Assembly: GCA_965246765.1 (NCBI GenBank)
Contig: CBDFFJ010000005.1
Span: 930,001-994,000, forward strand
Source: UBA1952 sp965246765
GTDB lineage: Bacteria; Bacteroidota; Bacteroidia; Chitinophagales; Chitinophagaceae
Length of the DNA: 64,000 nt
Reading direction: 5' to 3'
Shown: positions 60,267-64,000 of the stretch, piece after piece
Layout: every line of letters starts with the position of its first letter
Position numbering within the stretch: position 1 is the stretch's first letter
Program-made: the position numbers and the translations under genes
Notes under the pieces: model-generated
Databases searched by the model: none
The model's input: the letters and a program-made list of their open reading frames with translations, nothing else
Told to the model about the DNA's origin: nothing

Positions 60267-61070
60267 ATGAGAAAGCTGTTTACCCTTGCATTCCTGCTGT
60301 GCTATGCTGCCGCTCATGCCCAATGATCGTCGGTCACGTCCGTTCCCGCAGCACTTGGACAGCATGCGGCGGTGGGTCATTCAAACGGGAACATCTACGT
60401 AGTCGGCGGCTATAGCAATACCAGCACTTTTGCGCCCCTGACTACGATGCGGGTATATAGTACCGCAAGCGATTCCTGGTCAGCGGGTGTGTCTCTGCCG
60501 TTGCCGCGGCGGGGCGCGGATTACTGTCTGGGCACCGATAATATGATTCATATCCTGGGCGGCTACAATACCGCTCAAACCAATACTGCATACCGCTATG
60601 ACCTTGCTTCCAGCTCGTGGAACACGCTGAGCAGCATACCTGTGCCGCTCTTTGAAGCAGGGGCGGCAAGGTATATATCAATACGGCTCCGCCTATCGTG
60701 TTTTGCGCGGGCGCCACGCTCGCTTTTACCACCAACATCGTCGGCGCAGGCGCAAGCCCTGGCTATTAGTGGTATAAAAATGGGTGATGCTAACAGGATG
60801 ACTACTGCTAATTATACAAGCGCCGCCCTGGCCAATGGCGATACGATCCAGATGCGGCTGACCTCCTCTGGGGCCTGTCCGGCGGTGACGACAGTGCTTT
60901 CCAACAAGGTAAGCCTGACGGTGAGTAGTGTAGTGAATCCGACGCTTGCGATTACTGCCAACCCTGCCGGGCCGGTTGCTGCCGGTATTCGATCACCTTT
61001 AGTTCGGTGCAAAGCGGCGGCGGCCGGTTCTGGGCTATCCGTTCGTCTTAAGACGATGATTTGCATATAG
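60267..61070 (+). pseudogene. Broken kelch-repeat secreted protein gene
   Basis: An ATG at 60267 starts a clear signal peptide (MRKLFTLAFLLCYAAAHAQ) that ends in a TGA at 60324-60326, probably a mutated Trp codon. In the same frame the kelch repeats follow (HSNGNIYVVGGYSNTSTFAP, DNMIHILGGYNTAQTNTAYR). After residue-equivalent 60660 the frame is lost: the other frames continue as GKVYINTAPPIVFCAG ... GASPGY, a TAG in place of a Gln codon, then WYKNG, and later SLTVSSVVNPTLAITANPAG returns to the first frame. At least two stops and two frameshifts, and no sorting domain at the end, show it is decayed. Confidence 0.82.
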
Positions 61071-61075
61071 TAGTG

Positions 61076-61108
61076 AGCCGGCGCCGCGCATGTGCCGGCT
61101 TTTCTTTA
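61076..61108 (+). terminator. Intrinsic terminator after the kelch pseudogene
   Basis: AGCCGGC (61076-61082) and GCCGGCT (61094-61100) form a 7-bp stem with an 11-nt loop, followed by TTTCTTTAA. It is a remnant of the broken gene's unit. Confidence 0.7.
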
Positions 61109-61522
61109 ATGCCAGACTTTTACTGAACAGAAAGATGTACAAACAATTTGTTCAGCGCCTGCCACTTATCTCCCACTTGATACGGCTACTAAAATTTCTT
61201 GCGGAGCAGCGCGGGGCTCAGCATCAGGCAGGAAATCTGCTCGCGGCCATATCCCACCTTTGCACGCCAAAACATCCCGCCGCAGCTGGTGCAGTGTTGC
61301 GCCTTTAAACAGATGACCGGATGGATGTACTTCCTTCGCGCGGAGGGATTCATAGAGGATGCAGTACCAATATTAGTCGGCTCTAAGAAAAGGCATTCTT
61401 CCTGCGTTAAAGCCTGCCGACCTCCTCCGGGCACCCTTGCTAAACAGGCCTTTTTTCGTTACTTTCGCGTATAAATTAATTCAAGCGGAAAGCCGCGCCC
61501 GTCGCGCTTTCCAACCGTTCTT
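61109..61522. other. Intergenic region upstream of gyrB
   Basis: About 410 bases without a supported gene. Two open frames of 81 (minus) and 91 (plus) codons overlap in 61189-61474; neither has family features, and I treat them as chance. The gyrB promoter lies at the right end. Confidence 0.55.
61437..61467 (+). promoter_or_regulatory. Probable gyrB promoter
   Basis: TTG (61437-61439) and TACTTTCG (61460-61467), 20 bases apart, resemble the TTTG/TAnnTTTG promoter with one change in the second box. Transcription would start about 50 bases before the gyrB ATG. Confidence 0.55.
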
Positions 61523-63538
61523 ATGAGTACAGAAAACGAGGTTCTTTTGGCTGCCGATTCGGCCAACGATATTGCCCCCACTACCGCTACCGATAACGGC
61601 TATGATGCCGGTTCCATTCAGGTGCTGGAAGGCCTGGAAGCCGTCCGCAAGCGCCCGGCGATGTACATCGGCGATACGGGCGCCAAGGGTCTGCACCACC
61701 TGGTGTATGAGGTGGTGGACAACTCCATTGACGAAGCCCTCGCCGGACATTGTAAGAACATCACAGTCACAATTCATGAAGATGATTCCGTTTCGGTGGA
61801 AGACGATGGCCGCGGCATCCCGACCGGCATTCACGCCAAGGAAGGCGTCTCGGCGCTGCAGGTGGTAATGACCGTGCTGCACGCCGGCGGCAAGTTTGAT
61901 AAGGATTCCTATAAAGTATCGGGCGGTCTGCACGGTGTGGGTGTGAGCTGCGTGAATGCGCTCTCCACGCACATGCACACCACCGTTTTTCGCGAAGGAC
62001 AGAAGTTTGAGCAGGAATACAACTGCGGTGTTCCGCAATATCCCGTGCGCGAAATCGGCGCTTCAGACAAGCGTGGCACACTGCAGCGCTTCTGGCCGGA
62101 CCATACCATCTTTACCACTACAGCTTATAACCGTGAAACGCTTGCCGGCCGTTTGCGTGAGCTATCCTTTCTGAACCGCGGCATCCGCATCACTATTACA
62201 GACCTGAGGGAAATCTTAGAGGAAACCGGTTTGCCCTTCTTTGAAGATTTCTATTCCGAAGGCGGTATTGCCGAATTCGTTCAGCTTCTTGACCGCAACG
62301 GCAAGCGCGACCCGCTGCTGCCGGAGCCGATTTATATTGAAGGCTACGACAAGGCGAGTAATGTAGCGGTGGAAGTGGCGATGAGCTATAATACGAGCTA
62401 CAGCGAGCACATCTTTTCTTACGTAAATAATATCAACACTATTGAAGGCGGCACGCACGTGTCTGGCTTCCGGATGGCAATTACCCGCGTCTTTAAATCT
62501 TACGGCGATAAGAACAAGCTGTTTGAGCGCGCCAAGGTGGAAATCACCGGCGACGACTTCCGCGAAGGGCTTTCGGCCATTATCTCCGTGAAAGTGCCGG
62601 AGCCGCAGTTTGAAGGCCAGACTAAGACCAAGCTGGGCAACAACGACGTGAACGGCGTGGTAAACACCTCCGTAGCCCGCGTGCTGGAGCATTATCTGGA
62701 AGAAAACCCGAAGCAGGCCCGCCTGATTATTGACAAGGTTATTCTCGCCGCACAGGCCCGCGCGGCCGCCCGCAAAGCCCGCGAAATGGTGCAGCGTAAG
62801 AGCGTCCTATCCGGTGGCGGAATGCCCGGCAAGCTGGCGGATTGCTCCGACAAAGACCCGTTCCGCTGCGAGCTATACCTGGTAGAAGGTGATTCTGCCG
62901 GCGGCACTGCCAAGCAAGGCCGTGACCGCACTTTCCAGGCCATTCTGCCGCTGCGCGGGAAAATCCTGAACGTAGAAAAAGCGCAGGAGCACAAGATTTA
63001 TGAGAACGAGGAAATCAAGAACATGTTCACCGCACTTGGCGTGAGCGTGGGCACTCCTGACGATGCGAAGGCCCTCAACCTGACGAAGCTCCGCTACCAC
63101 AAAATCGTCATTATGACGGATGCCGATGTGGACGGCTCGCACATCGCTACGCTCATTCTCACCTTCTTCTTCCGCTATATGAAGGAGCTGGTAGAGCAGG
63201 GCTATCTGTACCTCGCACAGCCGCCGCTTTATCTCCTGAAGCGCGGCAAGGAGCAGCAATATGCGTGGACGGAGGAAGACCGCAAGGCCGGCATCGCCCG
63301 CCTCGGCAACGGCAAGGAAGAGGCGGTAGCCATCCAGCGTTACAAGGGCCTCGGTGAGATGAATGCCGAACAGCTCTGGAGTACGACCATGGACCCGGCA
63401 ACCCGCACACTAAAGCAGGTAACGATTGACAGCCTCGCAACAGCAGATGGCGTATTCTCCATGCTGATGGGCGATGAAGTGCCGCCGCGCCGCGCGTTTA
63501 TTGAGAGCCATGCGAAGTATGCGCGGATTGATGCGTAA
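61523..63538 (+). CDS. gyrB: DNA gyrase subunit B
   Basis: A 671-residue type IIA topoisomerase subunit. The GHKL ATPase has EVVDNSIDEALAGHC, DDGRGIP and GGLHGVGVSCVNALS; the transducer carries QTKTKLGN. The TOPRIM domain shows EGDSAGGTAKQGRD and MTDADVDGSHI, and the C-terminal motif RYKGLGEMN is present. It lacks the E. coli-type insertion in the TOPRIM region, so its length matches other bacteria. The gyrA gene is not in the window. Confidence 0.97.
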   Translation: MSTENEVLLAADSANDIAPTTATDNGYDAGSIQVLEGLEAVRKRPAMYIGDTGAKGLHHLVYEVVDNSIDEALAGHCKNITVTIHEDDSVSVEDDGRGIPTGIHAKEGVSALQVVMTVLHAGGKFDKDSYKVSGGLHGVGVSCVNALSTHMHTTVFREGQKFEQEYNCGVPQYPVREIGASDKRGTLQRFWPDHTIFTTTAYNRETLAGRLRELSFLNRGIRITITDLREILEETGLPFFEDFYSEGGIAEFVQLLDRNGKRDPLLPEPIYIEGYDKASNVAVEVAMSYNTSYSEHIFSYVNNINTIEGGTHVSGFRMAITRVFKSYGDKNKLFERAKVEITGDDFREGLSAIISVKVPEPQFEGQTKTKLGNNDVNGVVNTSVARVLEHYLEENPKQARLIIDKVILAAQARAAARKAREMVQRKSVLSGGGMPGKLADCSDKDPFRCELYLVEGDSAGGTAKQGRDRTFQAILPLRGKILNVEKAQEHKIYENEEIKNMFTALGVSVGTPDDAKALNLTKLRYHKIVIMTDADVDGSHIATLILTFFFRYMKELVEQGYLYLAQPPLYLLKRGKEQQYAWTEEDRKAGIARLGNGKEEAVAIQRYKGLGEMNAEQLWSTTMDPATRTLKQVTIDSLATADGVFSMLMGDEVPPRRAFIESHAKYARIDA

Positions 63539-63583
63539 GTGTCAAAGAGTAGATTTTCTATAAAGCGACATAACTTCATTATT

Positions 63584-63754
63584 ATGGAAACGCCTGTTCA
63601 GAATACTGTTACGATTCAAATTCCGGAAGAGAATCTGTTGCAGTTACTGTTGGACGAGAAAAAGGACATGATAGCAGCGGTTCGTGCCGGAAAGCCGATT
63701 TCCTCTGTGCCGACTATTGGCGAGCGTATCCAGCAGAAAAAGAAGCATGGCTGA
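63584..63754 (+). CDS. Small protein upstream of DUF6169 gene
   Basis: The 56-residue protein (METPVQNTVTIQIPEENLLQ ... IQQKKKHG) has a short beta strand, an amphipathic helix and a basic tail. The frame could also begin at a GTG at 63539 that directly follows the gyrB stop. It overlaps the next gene by eight bases. Such a small-large overlap is common in toxin-antitoxin pairs, but I know no family for it. Confidence 0.6.
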   Translation: METPVQNTVTIQIPEENLLQLLLDEKKDMIAAVRAGKPISSVPTIGERIQQKKKHG

Positions 63755-64000
63755 GCCGTATGCTTTGGAACAGACGCCCGATGGGCCGGTATTCACTACC
63801 TCTGCCGGAATTGTTTATGCCGTCTTGTTCCGCGAGCAGCAGGCAGTGCTTTTTCCGGCTTTTCCGCAATTACAGCACCACCTTTTTACGTTCGCCTTCT
63901 TTCCAATCAACATATCCGCCGAAAAAATGCGCCCGGATGAGCGTATCATGCCTACCATCGTTAAAGCCATCCGCGACAAATTTGCCGACAAGCAGAATGT
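63747..64000 (+). CDS. DUF6169-like protein, C-terminus cut by window edge
   Basis: From the ATG at 63747 the frame runs open for 84 codons to the window end. The sequence MAEPYALEQTPDGPVFTTSA, with VLFREQQAVLFPAFPQ and TIVKAIRDKFADKQ later, resembles DUF6169 proteins of Bacteroidota, which are short and have no known role. It overlaps the preceding small gene. Confidence 0.6.
   Translation, partial: MAEPYALEQTPDGPVFTTSAGIVYAVLFREQQAVLFPAFPQLQHHLFTFAFFPINISAEKMRPDERIMPTIVKAIRDKFADKQN

Noticed and set aside
61189..61474. Two overlapping short open frames upstream of gyrB
   Set aside because: They lie on opposite strands over the same bases; the minus-strand one has a few cysteines (CTSCGG), but no recognisable family, start context or partner.

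Overview
The window looks like chromosomal DNA of a member of the Bacteroidota, most likely a Chitinophagaceae-like soil or freshwater bacterium. This rests on three secreted proteins with type IX secretion C-termini (one type B, two type A), the BatB/BatC pair, the FadL-like plus GDSL-lipoprotein pair, a NuoG reduced to its iron-sulfur part, and promoters of the Bacteroidota form TTTG-N17..20-TAnnTTTG. GC content is moderate to high in housekeeping genes and visibly lower in several small accessory genes. The genus assignment is inference. No rRNA, tRNA, CRISPR array or transposase was recognised.

Layout. 1-4341: an edge-truncated secreted protein, an intergenic region with two regularly spaced palindrome arrays, a cyclophilin, a secreted M14 carboxypeptidase and an AI-2E family exporter. 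4338-11047: a polysaccharide locus (flippase, glycosyltransferase, GDP-mannose dehydratase and a degenerate paralogue, FkbM methyltransferase, sugar C-methyltransferase). 11174-17790: a large type IX cargo protein, a NUDIX hydrolase, a MORN-repeat protein and a sigma-54-type response regulator. 17840-19187: HigBA plus a HEPN-like protein. 19215-23931: ABC exporter, PagL-like deacylase, fatty acid hydroxylase-like protein, glycosyltransferase.

24065-42866 holds all fourteen complex I genes (nuoA to nuoN) in order, but the row is full of insertions. Between the subunits sit an S23 four-helix-bundle gene, a DUF1801 gene, a DUF433/DUF5615 pair, a HicAB pair, two MNT/HEPN pairs, and one convergent type IX cargo gene with its own terminator, which separates nuoA-F from nuoG-N. 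Many junctions are overlapped or only a few bases long, so the accessory modules are probably co-transcribed with respiration genes. The junctions without a passenger carry short inverted, tandem or dispersed repeats. The S23 gene lies exactly between 18-bp perfect inverted repeats, and a near-identical repeat pair without cargo sits between nuoI and nuoJ.

42942-64000: an acyl-carrier-like protein that probably carries a C-terminal frameshift, oligoendopeptidase F, RadA, a ComF-like protein, the FadL/GDSL pair, an LRR protein, secreted proteins, an S41 protease, BatB/BatC, an ABC exporter, a DMT transporter, a broken kelch gene, gyrB and an edge-truncated DUF6169 pair.

The most novel signal is a pair of short intergenic transcription units, each with a near-consensus Bacteroidota promoter and a strong intrinsic terminator only about 60-70 nt downstream (about 45637-45697 and 57098-57168). 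They carry a 13-nt perfect mutual complementarity plus a second 8-nt one that fills the terminator loop of the second RNA, in colinear antiparallel order. I propose them as a candidate pair of interacting small RNAs.
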